Shown here piece by piece: positions 10,504-18,568 of a stretch of DNA of 64,000 nucleotides; the stretch's first letter is position 1; each line of letters begins with the position of its first letter. The notes beneath the pieces were generated by a model that saw only the letters and a list, made by a program, of their open reading frames with translations, was not told the origin of the DNA and did no database searches. Source of the DNA: Burkholderiales bacterium (lineage in GTDB: Bacteria; Pseudomonadota; Gammaproteobacteria; Burkholderiales; Ga0077523); assembly GCA_019745565.1 (NCBI GenBank), contig JAIESW010000017.1, positions 1 through 64,000 on the forward strand, given 5' to 3'. The translations under genes were made by a program, and so were the position numbers.

Positions 10504-11243
10504 TGGGCGAAGTAGCGTTCGTTGTTGAGGAAGGCGCGGCCGCTTTCCGGACGGAAGTTGCGGCAGTAGTCGTCAGGACCGGCCAGGCCGCAGCGCCAGG
10601 CCGTCAGCTTGAGCGGCTTCGGTGCCCACGTCGTGGCCGGGTCGAGCGGATGAGGGCTGGTGGAGAGGACCACCAGCGCATGCATGTCGAAGCGCAAATC
10701 CACGTATGCACCCGGCTTCGCGTGGCCCGGCACGAAAGCGAGATCACCGGACGCCGACGCCGCCACCTTGCTGAACCAGTTCACGTTCGCATGCAGATCG
10801 CGCCGGTTGAGCCCCAGGCGCCCCAGTTCCTTCAGGAATCCTTCCATGCCGCTGCGGGTCATCGCATTGCGATGTTCCTGATAGCGCCTGCTGCCGAACC
10901 GCGACGCCAGCGTCGCGTCGTCCATCACGCCGCAGACAGTGTCGTGCCAGCCGCTGGTGTCCTCGATCACCGAGGCGATCGCGCGACCCATGTCCGTGTA
11001 CAGCACGTTGCCCTTGGTCAGATAAGCGGTGTGCTGGGCCTTCAACGTGTCCGGCATGTTGTAACGCTCGAACCGCTCCTCGTGGTTGAAGAGCAGCATG
11101 GCGCCGTTGGTGCCGCCTTCCACGTCGGTCAGGCGCAACGCGACACCTCGCCGCACCACACCGGACCAGTGACAACCGCCCGGGATGATCTCCTCCCACA
11201 GCACCGTACCCGGCGGCGCATCGATCTTCGTCGCTGCGTTCAT
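10500..11243 (-). CDS. Carboxyguanidine deiminase subunit (DUF1989, urea carboxylase-associated protein 2 type, 247 aa)
   Basis: Paralogue of the following gene, slightly longer, with the DUF1989 motif [16 protein letters not shown] and a family-typical end rich in Arg and Asn ([14 protein letters not shown]). It is the expected second subunit of the carboxyguanidine deiminase. Its ATG overlaps the ATPase stop (ATGA at 11240-11243), and its own stop overlaps the start of the 214 aa subunit, so all three are one transcript. The two paralogues differ in the core motif ([11 protein letters not shown] against [11 protein letters not shown]), consistent with unequal roles at a shared active site (inference). 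Confidence 0.9.
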   Translation of the reverse strand: MNAATKIDAPPGTVLWEEIIPGGCHWSGVVRRGVALRLTDVEGGTNGAMLLFNHEERFERYNMPDTLKAQHTAYLTKGNVLYTDMGRAIASVIEDTSGWHDTVCGVMDDATLASRFGSRRYQEHRNAMTRSGMEGFLKELGRLGLNRRDLHANVNWFSKVAASASGDLAFVPGHAKPGAYVDLRFDMHALVVLSTSPHPLDPATTWAPKPLKLTAWRCGLAGPDDYCRNFRPESGRAFLNNERYFAQ

Positions 11244-12103
11244 TGGGTGCTCGCGGTACGCGACAGCTGTTCCAGCAGGTCGCTGTCGGTCTTCATGCCG
11301 GAGGTCTCGCGGATGCGCTGCAGGATCTGCTTCTTCAGGTCGAGAAACTCGCGCGAGTGCTTCATGTCCTGATGCCGCTGCGCCGGCAGCGGCACCTTGT
11401 AGATGGTGTCGATGCGACCGGGCCGCGGTGCCAGCAGCACCACGCGCTGGCCGAGGTAGATCGCCTCCTCGACGTCGTGGGTCACGAACACGATGGTGGC
11501 CTTCTCCAGCTTAAAGACGTGCAGGATGAGGTCGTGCATCACTTCGCGCGTCTGGGCGTCGAGCGCTCCGAACGGTTCGTCCATCAGCAGGATCTCGGGC
11601 CGGCCCATCAGGGCACGGGCGATCGCCACCCGCTGCTGCATGCCGCCCGAGAGCTGGTTCGGATAGGCGTGCGCCATGTTCGGCAGGCCCATCAGGTTGA
11701 GCAGCGCCTCGGCGCGCCCCGACGCCACCTCCACGTCGGCCGACGTGAGTTCGCCGCGGTTCACCTGGAGCCGCCGCGAGAAGCGGATGTTCTCCATCAC
11801 GTCGAGCCAGGGATAGAGACTGTAGTGCTGGAACACCATGGCGCGGTCCGCACCCGGACCCGACACCGGCTTGCCGCTCGAGAGGATCTCGCCGCTGGTG
11901 TGATATTCGAGTCCGCCGATGATCCTGAGCAGGGTCGACTTGCCGCAACCGGATGCGCCCACCAGGGTCACGAACTCGTTGTCGCAGACTTCGAGATCGA
12001 TGTCCTTCAGCGCTTCTACCCGGGTCGGTCCGTCACCGAAGATCTTGCCGAGCGCGCGCACGCGGATGCGCGGCGCGAGTGTCACGACTTTGTGTGCATC
12101 CAC
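11240..12103 (-). CDS. ABC transporter ATPase, NitT/TauT type, of the guanidine operon (287 aa)
   Basis: Cytosolic ATPase of the importer encoded by the next two genes upstream. Walker A is GASGCGKST, the signature LSGGMQQRVAIARALMG and Walker B ILLMDEPFGALD, followed by the H-loop VFVTHDVEEA. The open frame extends far upstream without homology, so the start is a judgement. GTG at 12103 has AAGG seven bases before it, and the gene then overlaps the permease end by 22 bases. A GTG at 12085 would overlap the permease stop as GTGA, the pattern used elsewhere in this operon, but lacks a clear binding site. Family members import nitrate, taurine, sulfonates and similar small solutes. Confidence 0.9.
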   Translation of the reverse strand: MDAHKVVTLAPRIRVRALGKIFGDGPTRVEALKDIDLEVCDNEFVTLVGASGCGKSTLLRIIGGLEYHTSGEILSSGKPVSGPGADRAMVFQHYSLYPWLDVMENIRFSRRLQVNRGELTSADVEVASGRAEALLNLMGLPNMAHAYPNQLSGGMQQRVAIARALMGRPEILLMDEPFGALDAQTREVMHDLILHVFKLEKATIVFVTHDVEEAIYLGQRVVLLAPRPGRIDTIYKVPLPAQRHQDMKHSREFLDLKKQILQRIRETSGMKTDSDLLEQLSRTASTQ

Positions 12104-12894
12104 GGGAACGCCTTGCGGTGAAGGAGACGGAACAGTTGATCGATGACGAGGCCGATCACCCCGATCAGGAGGATCCCGGCGAAGATCTTGTCGGTCTGGA
12201 GGAAGCGCTGCGCCTTGAGGATCGCGTAGCCGAGACCCGAGTTCGCCGCGACCAGTTCCGCGACGACGAGGTACGTCCACGCCCAACCCATGGTGATGCG
12301 TAGTGTGTCCACCAGAGCCGGCTTGGCCGACGGCAGCAACACCAGCTGGATGATCTCGAGCCGCGTCGCGCCCATGGTCTGGGCCGCTTCGATCTGGGCC
12401 GTGGGCACGCGACGCACGTCCTCCGCCACCATCAGCACCATCTGGAAGAACGTGCCGATGAAGATGATCGCCACCTTCGAACCTTCGTCGATACCGATCC
12501 ACAGCATCACCAGCGGAATGAACGCCACCGCCGGCATGTAGCGGATGAAGTCGGTCAGCGGCTCGAGCAGCGCCTGCACCGGCCGGAACGTGCCGATCAG
12601 CAGGCCCAGGGGCATCGCGATCACCGCCGACAGCAACCAGCCCGCGGTCACGCGATAGATGCTGATGGCGGCGTCCTGCAGCAGGTTGTCCTCGGTCCAC
12701 CACAGGACCGCGCGCGCCCACACCGAACCCGGCGTGGGCATGAAGACCTTCTCGACCCACCCGGAGTTGGCGACGATCGACCAGGCGATGATGGGGGCGA
12801 TGAGTCCGATCGCGGCGAAGATCCAGTAGCGCCGCTGACTCATCGGGCCGCGGATCGACCAGATGCCGGGCCGGGCCAGGGAATTGGATGCCAT
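12082..12894 (-). CDS. ABC transporter permease, NitT/TauT type, of the guanidine operon (270 aa)
   Basis: Inner-membrane permease with about six hydrophobic segments. The BPD_transp_1 EAA-type loop is visible as EAAQTMGATRLEIIQLVLLP, the ATPase docking site. The first membrane segment begins near RRYWIFAAIGLIAPIIAW. Length and sequence fit the SsuC/TauC/NrtB family. It lies 26 bases after the substrate-binding protein gene. Given the riboswitch and downstream enzymes, guanidine or a guanidine-releasing compound is the likely solute (inference). Confidence 0.9.
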   Translation of the reverse strand: MASNSLARPGIWSIRGPMSQRRYWIFAAIGLIAPIIAWSIVANSGWVEKVFMPTPGSVWARAVLWWTEDNLLQDAAISIYRVTAGWLLSAVIAMPLGLLIGTFRPVQALLEPLTDFIRYMPAVAFIPLVMLWIGIDEGSKVAIIFIGTFFQMVLMVAEDVRRVPTAQIEAAQTMGATRLEIIQLVLLPSAKPALVDTLRITMGWAWTYLVVAELVAANSGLGYAILKAQRFLQTDKIFAGILLIGVIGLVIDQLFRLLHRKAFPWMHTKS

Positions 12895-12920
12895 GTTCGT
12901 TCAGTACCGTGGTTGCAGGA

Positions 12921-13904
12921 TCACTTCTTCGCCGCTTCCTTCACCAGCGTAGCGTCCACCGCCCTGGCGAAGTCGGGCTTGCCGTCGATCAGCTTGTTCT
13001 CCTCGAGAAACTTGACGATCGCGGGTGCGGTGGCAAGGAGCGAGCGCGGCGTCGAAGCGGGTCCGAGCGCGTCGAGGTTGTCCTTCTCGCCGAAGAAGCG
13101 GGTACCGGGCAGAAACACCTTGTATTCCTCGGGCGTGAGCTCCACCACCTTCGACATGATCTTCACGGCCTCGTCCGGCTTCTCGCGGATGAACTTCTCC
13201 ACGTCGTACCAGGCCTTCACCATGCCGATGAAATCGGCGCGATTCGCCGCGAGCGATTTCTCCTGCGCCACGAGCAGGTCCGGCACGAGGCCCGGCATAT
13301 CCTTGGACGTGAACAGCGCCTTGCCTTTGCCCGACAGTTCGATCTTGTTGACCCAGGGGTTCCAGACTGTCGCCGCGTCCACTCGACCGCTCAGGAATGC
13401 CGCGGCGGCGTCGCCCGCGGACAGGTTCACCACCTTCACGTCCTTCTGCGTCATGCCGTTCTTCGCGAGCGCGGTGGCCAGCACGAAGTGCGAGACGCTG
13501 AACTCCTCGAGCGCGATGGTCTTGCCCTTGAGATCCTTCACGCTCTTGTACTTGGAGGCCGCCATCAGCGCGTCGTTGCCGGCGGAGTTGTCGTTGACCA
13601 GCACGACCTTCAGGGCGACGCCCTTCGCGAGCGGTGCCATGGTGTCGGACCAGGTCTGGCAGTTGGCGTCCACCTGCCCCGACGACAGGGCGGCGATCGA
13701 GTCGGAGTAGTTCGGGAACCAGACCAGCTTGACGTTGGCACCGTGCTTCTTGAAGTAGCCCTGCTGCTCGGCGATGGCCCACGCGACCCATCCCGGCCAG
13801 TCGCTGTAGCCGACCTTGATTTCGGCGCGGGCAGCGCCGGCGACGAGCGCGAGGGCGGCGAGCACCACGGCGAAGGTGCGGCGGAAGATGGACGTTGCTG
13901 GCAT
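12921..13904 (-). CDS. ABC transporter substrate-binding protein, NitT/TauT type (327 aa)
   Basis: Periplasmic binding protein of the COG0715 type and first gene of the operon. The signal peptide is clear: MPATSIFRRTFAVVLAALAL, with cleavage likely after GAARA, giving a mature start EIKVGYSDWPGW. VGYSDWPGWVAWAIAEQQGYF and the later ALAKNGMTQKDVKVVNL are typical of NitT/TauT-family binding proteins. The start at 13904 is fixed by GAGGAG seven bases upstream and by the signal peptide; a longer frame exists but runs into the riboswitch. A solute specific to guanidine has not been shown from sequence. Confidence 0.92.
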   Translation of the reverse strand: MPATSIFRRTFAVVLAALALVAGAARAEIKVGYSDWPGWVAWAIAEQQGYFKKHGANVKLVWFPNYSDSIAALSSGQVDANCQTWSDTMAPLAKGVALKVVLVNDNSAGNDALMAASKYKSVKDLKGKTIALEEFSVSHFVLATALAKNGMTQKDVKVVNLSAGDAAAAFLSGRVDAATVWNPWVNKIELSGKGKALFTSKDMPGLVPDLLVAQEKSLAANRADFIGMVKAWYDVEKFIREKPDEAVKIMSKVVELTPEEYKVFLPGTRFFGEKDNLDALGPASTPRSLLATAPAIVKFLEENKLIDGKPDFARAVDATLVKEAAKK

Positions 13905-13957
13905 GACGGACTCCTCGGAAGACGTGAGACAAACGGGAGAGGTTTGCACTCCACTAC

Positions 13958-14063
13958 TCGGCCTCCCGGGCTTTTGTCCCTCCGTGGAGCCCCGCCGCGA
14001 ACCTCGGGCGAGACCGTCGGCTCTCGGACCAGCAGCGCCTGAAACGCCCGGAACCCTAGCCGA
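13958..14063 (-). promoter_or_regulatory. Guanidine-I riboswitch (ykkC motif)
   Basis: Read on the minus strand, the leader of the operon has all the hallmark blocks of the ykkC aptamer: CTAGGGTTCCG (14049-14059), CTGGTCCGAGAG in the middle (about 14023-14034), and CACGGAGGGACAAAAGCCCG followed by GGAGG (13962-13984). TCGGC (14059-14063) and GCCGA (13958-13962) form the closing helix. The aptamer ends about 54 bases before the first start codon. The 3' strand GGGAGG can pair with CCTCTCCC near 13938, a possible switching helix (inference). Subtype 1 (guanidine) is chosen over the ppGpp and PRPP subtypes because of the downstream genes. Confidence 0.93.
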
Positions 14064-14251
14064 CAACGACAGGAAGCGAAGTGTGCGTCGCTCTCCTCTC
14101 GGGCGAGGCAAATCGCAATCGGCATGCCATCGTCCGCATGAGTGCCGATGCCTGTGTTTTCACGGAGATACGTTCCGTGCCCGGTGAATTGCGCACCACT
14201 TCGGCGCGGTGAATCCGGGGCGCGCACCAACTTCTCGCGGCCCGCATCGAC
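14064..14251 (-). promoter_or_regulatory. Candidate sigma-54 promoter of the guanidine operon (core at 14114-14129)
   Basis: On the minus strand TGGCATGCCGATTGCG (14129 to 14114) fits the sigma-54 pattern TGGCACG-N4-TTGCW, with GG and GC separated by exactly 10 bases. Transcription would begin near 14102, leaving about 40 bases before the aptamer. Sigma-54 control is usual for nitrogen-scavenging genes through NtrC. I saw no convincing NtrC dyad in the bases up to 14251. No gene is seen in this stretch. Confidence 0.6.
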
Positions 14252-16378
14252 TCACAACCGCCGGATCTCCACCCTCGTGTCGGAGAACAACGGTGCCCGA
14301 CCGAGATCCGCATAGGCATCATCGGTCACGGCATTCACGCCGCGCCCCCCGATCGTGCGGCCGGGCCAGTGGCCCAGCACCGCCACGACCACGCCCGGCG
14401 CGACGTCGTGGGAAATCCGGGCGATGGCCTGGAATGCGCCGCGGGCATTGCGCACTTCGACCCGATCGCCCTCCTCCACCGCGCGGGCGGCCGCATCGTC
14501 CGGATGCAACGTGACCGCCTGCTCCCCGGCATGCGCGAGCTGGCGTTCCACATTGGCGAAGTTGGAGTTGATGAAGAAGTGCGACTTGGGCGACAGCACC
14601 ACGAGCGGATGGTCGGGGTCCGCGCGCGGCGGGATGAACTCGGCCACCGCCGGTACGACCGATCCGTCCTGGTGGGTCTCGTGCCCCTGCCGGTAGGCGG
14701 ACACCACGAAGTTGCCGCCCGCAGCCATGCTCGCGACCAGTTCCACCTTGCCCGACGGCGTCGGAAAGCCGCCCTCGGCGTGCGGCACCCATCGATCGGA
14801 ATCCGGCACTGCCAGCCGCGCAAAACCGTCGCGCTCGAGACGCGCGAGGTCGATGTCTGCGAGCGCGGGATGCGACCAGTCGAAAGCCTGTTCCAGCAGC
14901 TCACGGTCGGTCGCGCGGAAACAAGGATCGTCGAAGCCCATCTCGCGCGCCAGGCGCCGGAATAGCTCGGTGTTGGCCACGGCCTCGCCGGCCGGCGGCA
15001 CCGCGGGTGCGTTGTAGGTGAGGTAGAGATGACCCCACGGCACCACGATGTCCAGGTGCTCCGGCTGCGTGGTCGCGGGCAACACCAGATCCGCATACCG
15101 CGCGGTGTCGGTGACGAAATGCTCGCTCACCACGGTGAACAGATCCTCGCGGGCGAGCCCCTCCAGGATCCAGTCCTGCCGCGGGAGCGTCACCGCCGGA
15201 TTGCAGTTATAGACGAAGAGCGATCGGATCGGCGGATCGAGCGCAAGACGACCTGTCAATGCAGCACCGAGCTTCCACAGATTGAGCACGCGCAGCGGTC
15301 CGGTCAGAAGATCCGCGCGCATCAGGCGGTCCCAATGCACCGGGAACGCTGCGATGGGCATATACAGGAAGCCGCCGCCCACGTGCCGCCACGCGCCGAC
15401 CAGCGCCGGCAGGCCCGCAATCAACCTTGCCGCGTTGCCGCCGCCGGGATGCCGCTCCAGCGCGACGCCGATGCGGATCACCGACGGCTGAGCGGTCGCG
15501 TATTCACGGGCGAGTCGCCGGACGTCCTCTGCATCGAGCCCCGTGATGGCGGCGACGCGTTCCGGCGTGTACTCGGCGGCGCGCGTGGTCAGCGCATCGA
15601 AGCCGACGGTGTGGCGCTCGACGTAGTCGCGGTCGATCAGGTCCTCGGCCACCAGCACGTTCACCAGGCCGAGCGCGAGCGCGCCGTCGGTGCCGGGTCG
15701 GATCGCCAGATGCCAGTCCGCCTGTCGCGCCGTGCGTCCACGGACCGGATCGATGACCACCACCTTCGCGCCGCGCCGCCGCGCTTCCGCGATGATCGGC
15801 CAGTGATGTCCGCCGGTGCTGATGAGATTGCACGCCCACAGGATGATGTAGCGCGAGTGCACGAAGCTCTCCGGCTCCGTCCCCGGCGATCCCCCCAGGG
15901 TCATGATCGTGCCGGTCGTGGCGCCGGAGCCGCAGAAACTGCGTTCCGACACCGTGGCGCCCAGGCGGTTGAAGAACGGGTCACCGACGTTCAACCCCTG
16001 GAGCAATCCCAGGTTGCCGAGATAGCCGCAGGGCAGGATCGCCTGCGCACCGTGCTCCGCGATGAGGCCCCGCCAGCGGCGGCCGATCTCCGCGAGCGCT
16101 TCATCCCAGCCGATGCGCTCGAATTGCCCGGAACCCTTCGGCCCGGTGCGCCGTAGCGGATACAGCACGCGCTCCGGATGGTTCACGCGTTCCTCGAAGT
16201 GGTTCACCTTGACGCACAGGCGCCCGTCGGTGAACGGATGATCACGTCGACCGCGCACGCCCACCACCCGGCCGTCGCGCACCTTCACCTGCACCGCACA
16301 GGTGTCGGGGCAATCGTGGGGACAGGCTCCATGGAACACACGGGTGCCGTCCTCGAGCGCTTCCTGGTTGGTCGTCAA
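14252..16378 (-). CDS. Molybdopterin-dependent oxidoreductase, formate dehydrogenase-like (708 aa)
   Basis: A COG0243-family Mo/W-bisPGD oxidoreductase. The N-terminal [4Fe-4S] motif is CPHDCPDTC with the fourth Cys in GRLCVKVN. The segment RSFCGSGATTGTIMTLGG lies where the metal-ligand region is expected. The C-terminal molydop-binding domain includes FINSNFANVERQL and VEVRNARGAF. No Tat signal is visible, so it is probably cytosolic. The start is taken as TTG at 16378, six bases after AGGAG; an upstream frame start at 16474 has no such site. No partner subunit, chaperone or electron-transfer gene is adjacent. The substrate cannot be stated. Confidence 0.88.
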   Translation of the reverse strand: MTTNQEALEDGTRVFHGACPHDCPDTCAVQVKVRDGRVVGVRGRRDHPFTDGRLCVKVNHFEERVNHPERVLYPLRRTGPKGSGQFERIGWDEALAEIGRRWRGLIAEHGAQAILPCGYLGNLGLLQGLNVGDPFFNRLGATVSERSFCGSGATTGTIMTLGGSPGTEPESFVHSRYIILWACNLISTGGHHWPIIAEARRRGAKVVVIDPVRGRTARQADWHLAIRPGTDGALALGLVNVLVAEDLIDRDYVERHTVGFDALTTRAAEYTPERVAAITGLDAEDVRRLAREYATAQPSVIRIGVALERHPGGGNAARLIAGLPALVGAWRHVGGGFLYMPIAAFPVHWDRLMRADLLTGPLRVLNLWKLGAALTGRLALDPPIRSLFVYNCNPAVTLPRQDWILEGLAREDLFTVVSEHFVTDTARYADLVLPATTQPEHLDIVVPWGHLYLTYNAPAVPPAGEAVANTELFRRLAREMGFDDPCFRATDRELLEQAFDWSHPALADIDLARLERDGFARLAVPDSDRWVPHAEGGFPTPSGKVELVASMAAGGNFVVSAYRQGHETHQDGSVVPAVAEFIPPRADPDHPLVVLSPKSHFFINSNFANVERQLAHAGEQAVTLHPDDAAARAVEEGDRVEVRNARGAFQAIARISHDVAPGVVVAVLGHWPGRTIGGRGVNAVTDDAYADLGRAPLFSDTRVEIRRL

Positions 16379-16861
16379 CGCCTTCTCCTGTTCGAAGCGC
16401 ACCGAATCAACGCGGGACTTCGGTCTCCGGCACTGCATTCGGGCACACGCAAGCGGTCGCAGCGATGCGAGCACGGCGACTCACCGCGTTCACGACGAGT
16501 GTCGCACGGCGCACGCCCCTGGATGGAGAGGTCTTAGAGCGGTCCGCGGAGTGGTGAATCCTGGATCGACCTCGGGCAATGCGACACCGGCCATGCGGGA
16601 CTCCCGGCACAAGGGGAACACGGTTCAGTTTGAAATCCGTCGCCAGCTTCGGCGAATCGTAGTTTTCACGCGATGGACTCAGGAAATCTGAAGCAGTACC
16701 GCCCAGACCCACTCCGCTCCGCTGATCTTGGGGCGGTCAGGTGCCGGTTTGAGCGCCGAACTGTCGGAGAAACTGCCAATGATCGTCTCCAATCAGAGAC
16801 GCTTTTCCAGGTGTGGGTTTGTTTCCTCATTGAAATCAGTACTCCAACGATCTCGATAGAG
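16379..16861. other. Intergenic region between divergent genes
   Basis: About 480 bases without a convincing gene. Short frames here lack ribosome binding sites and recognisable domains. The right end leads into a sigma-54-like promoter for the PEP-CTERM gene, so this stretch may hold the enhancer site for its activator. I could not identify a dyad with confidence. Confidence 0.5.
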
Positions 16862-16877
16862 TGGCTTGGAGCTTGCT
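16862..16877 (+). promoter_or_regulatory. Candidate sigma-54 promoter for the PEP-CTERM gene
   Basis: TGGCTTGGAGCTTGCT matches the sigma-54 -24/-12 pattern (TGGC-N7-TTGCT), with exactly 10 bases between GG and GC. The predicted start near 16889 leaves a leader of about 40 bases carrying CAGGAG before the ATG at 16928. PEP-CTERM genes in some betaproteobacteria are controlled by a sigma-54 activator (PrsR), which makes the match meaningful. Confidence 0.65.
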
Positions 16878-16927
16878 AACTTACCAAAATGTTAGGTTTT
16901 ACCCATGAATTCCTACAGGAGTAGTCC

Positions 16928-17656
16928 ATGAAGTCCATCGGGGGATTCTTTGGCGCGGCTGGTTTGGCCGCGGCCCTCACGTTGTCCGGTCCCGCGGTTT
17001 CCGCGCCGATCTACTCGATCGGCGTCGGCAGCTCGGGCACCAGATTCGCTCTTTACTTCGACACAGCGTCACCAGGCCTCAGCGCCTTCGCGAACGTGAG
17101 CGTCTACAACGCCACGGCGACACAGTTGGTCCTGAACTTCGCGATCACCAACGACACTGCCGTGTCGGAGGCCGGTCCGCTCACGCAGGCTTCGCTCATG
17201 AGCCTGGGGCTAGACTTTGATCTGAATCCGACCGGCGCCAATCTCAGCGTGAGCGGCAGCAGCTTCGACGGGCTCACCACGAGCGTCAGCAACTTCCCGG
17301 GCGATTTCACGATCGACGTGTGCGTCTTCGCCGCCAACAACTGTCAGGGCGGTGACATCAAGGATGGCTTGCTGGTGCAGGACCTCGTCGGCACCGACAA
17401 GGACATCCTGAGCCCGGCAGGCGACACCTTCCGCCTGATACTGAGCCGTTCTTCGTCAACCAACGCGTGGAGCCTGAACACCGCCGCCGTGAAGTTCCAG
17501 ACCAACCTGGGCTCTTTCGAGTTCGCAGGCTGCACGACCGAGAACCAGTGCACGACCAGCACCACCCACGTGCCGGAACCCGGTTCCATCGCCCTGGTCG
17601 GCGGCGTCGCAATCGCGTTCGCGTTGACCGGCTGGCGCCGTCGTCGCGGTCGCTGA
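16928..17656 (+). CDS. PEP-CTERM sorting-domain protein (242 aa)
   Basis: An exported protein with an N-terminal signal peptide (MKSIGGFFGAAGLAAALTLS, cleavage near AVSA) and a C-terminal PEP-CTERM tripartite signal: VPEPGS, a hydrophobic stretch IALVGGVAIAFALTG, and the basic tail WRRRRGR. Exosortase (EpsH/XrtA type) would cleave this signal; proteins of this class go to the cell surface with exopolysaccharide. The body is rich in Ser, Thr, Asn and Gly, with two Cys pairs that could form disulfides, and has no catalytic domain I recognise. It is monocistronic, with a sigma-54-like promoter before it and a strong terminator after it. Confidence 0.9.
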   Translation: MKSIGGFFGAAGLAAALTLSGPAVSAPIYSIGVGSSGTRFALYFDTASPGLSAFANVSVYNATATQLVLNFAITNDTAVSEAGPLTQASLMSLGLDFDLNPTGANLSVSGSSFDGLTTSVSNFPGDFTIDVCVFAANNCQGGDIKDGLLVQDLVGTDKDILSPAGDTFRLILSRSSSTNAWSLNTAAVKFQTNLGSFEFAGCTTENQCTTSTTHVPEPGSIALVGGVAIAFALTGWRRRRGR

Positions 17657-17673
17657 TCCGTCGTTCACCAGCA

Positions 17674-17713
17674 GCAATGAAGAAGGCCCGCTTGCGCGGG
17701 CCTTCTTCATTGC
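17674..17713. terminator. Perfect 18-bp hairpin terminator
   Basis: GCAATGAAGAAGGCCCGC and its exact reverse complement flank a TTGC loop. Because AAGAAGG/CCTTCTT lie in the stem, it offers a T-rich arm in both directions. It separates the PEP-CTERM gene from the convergent DUF3301 gene. Confidence 0.9.
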
Positions 17714-17741
17714 CGGGTCACAGCGCGCGAAGCAGCACAGC

Positions 17742-18074
17742 TCAGTGCAGCGGAATGACGTTATCACCCCGTATCAGTTGCCGGGCCAGTTCCACGGCGA
17801 TGACCCGGCGGCCGAGCAGTTCGATCGTGCCGGTGTTGCGATCGTTGCCCGTTTCGCTGTACTCGAAGCGATAGATGCGCGCCACGCGCACCTGCCCCTC
17901 CGAGTTGCGCCTGAGCCGCACCTTCGACTGCGCCACCGTCCAGTCGAGAAACTGGAGGCTTTCCGACTCGCAGGCGCGTTGGCCGGCGGCCAGCGCGATC
18001 TCGCGCGCCTTCAGCGTATCGAGCCAGAACCAAGCGCCCGCCACTGCCAGGATCAGCACGATCCACTCGATCAT
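17742..18074 (-). CDS. DUF3301 family protein (110 aa)
   Basis: A small protein with one N-terminal membrane segment (MIEWIVLILAVAGAWFWLDTLKARE) followed by a basic soluble domain with FLDWTVAQSKVRLRRNSEGQ and RIYRFEYSETGNDR, matching DUF3301. The function of the family is unknown to me. Its start overlaps the stop of the YbaK gene by four bases (ATGA, 18071-18074), so it is the last gene of a three-gene operon after a NUDIX hydrolase and YbaK. Confidence 0.85.
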   Translation of the reverse strand: MIEWIVLILAVAGAWFWLDTLKAREIALAAGQRACESESLQFLDWTVAQSKVRLRRNSEGQVRVARIYRFEYSETGNDRNTGTIELLGRRVIAVELARQLIRGDNVIPLH

Positions 18075-18568
18075 GATTCGCCCGCGATGCCCACATCGAC
18101 CAGCGTGGGCTCAAGGATGCCGACCACGGCCTGCGGGGCCACGCCCACCAGGTAGCCACGCTTGCCGCCGTTGATCCAGATCCGCTTCAGATCGAGGATC
18201 GACCGCTCCATGTAGACAGGCATCGGCTTGCGGGTCCCGAAGGGCGACGTACCGCCGACCATGTAACCGGAATGTCTCTGGGCAACTTCCGGGTTGCACG
18301 GAGCGACGGTCTTCACGCCGATGACCCGCGCCAGCTCCTTGGTCGATACCTGCATGTCCCCGTGCATCAGCACCATCAGCGGCTTCTTGGTCTCGTCTTC
18401 CATCACCAGTGTCTTCACGACCGCATGCTCATCCACGCCGAGTTCGCGTGCCGACACGGCGGTACCGCCGCGCTCCTCGTAAGCATAGAGGTGATCGGTG
18501 AAGGCTATGCGGTGGTCGCGCAATACGCGAACCGCCGGCGTGACCGGCGTCTTGTCCTTCGAAGACAT
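18071..18568 (-). CDS. ybaK: Cys-tRNA(Pro)/Cys-tRNA(Cys) deacylase YbaK (165 aa)
   Basis: A free-standing editing-domain protein that hydrolyses mischarged Cys-tRNA(Pro). It begins MSSKDKTPVTPAVRVLRDH, and motifs of the family are visible: VVKTLVMEDE with the catalytic Lys, MHGDMQVSTKELARVIG and YMVGGTSPFGTRKPMPVYME. The length is as expected for YbaK. The start at 18568 overlaps the stop of the NUDIX gene (ATGA); the longer frame upstream is the antisense of that gene's coding sequence and is rejected. Translation appears coupled across the three-gene cluster. Confidence 0.93.
   Translation of the reverse strand: MSSKDKTPVTPAVRVLRDHRIAFTDHLYAYEERGGTAVSARELGVDEHAVVKTLVMEDETKKPLMVLMHGDMQVSTKELARVIGVKTVAPCNPEVAQRHSGYMVGGTSPFGTRKPMPVYMERSILDLKRIWINGGKRGYLVGVAPQAVVGILEPTLVDVGIAGES

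Noticed and set aside
14064..14251. NtrC dyad near GCACC/GGTG half-sites around 14185-14215
   Set aside because: The half-sites are spaced by about 10 bases and not 5, so they do not fit the consensus.
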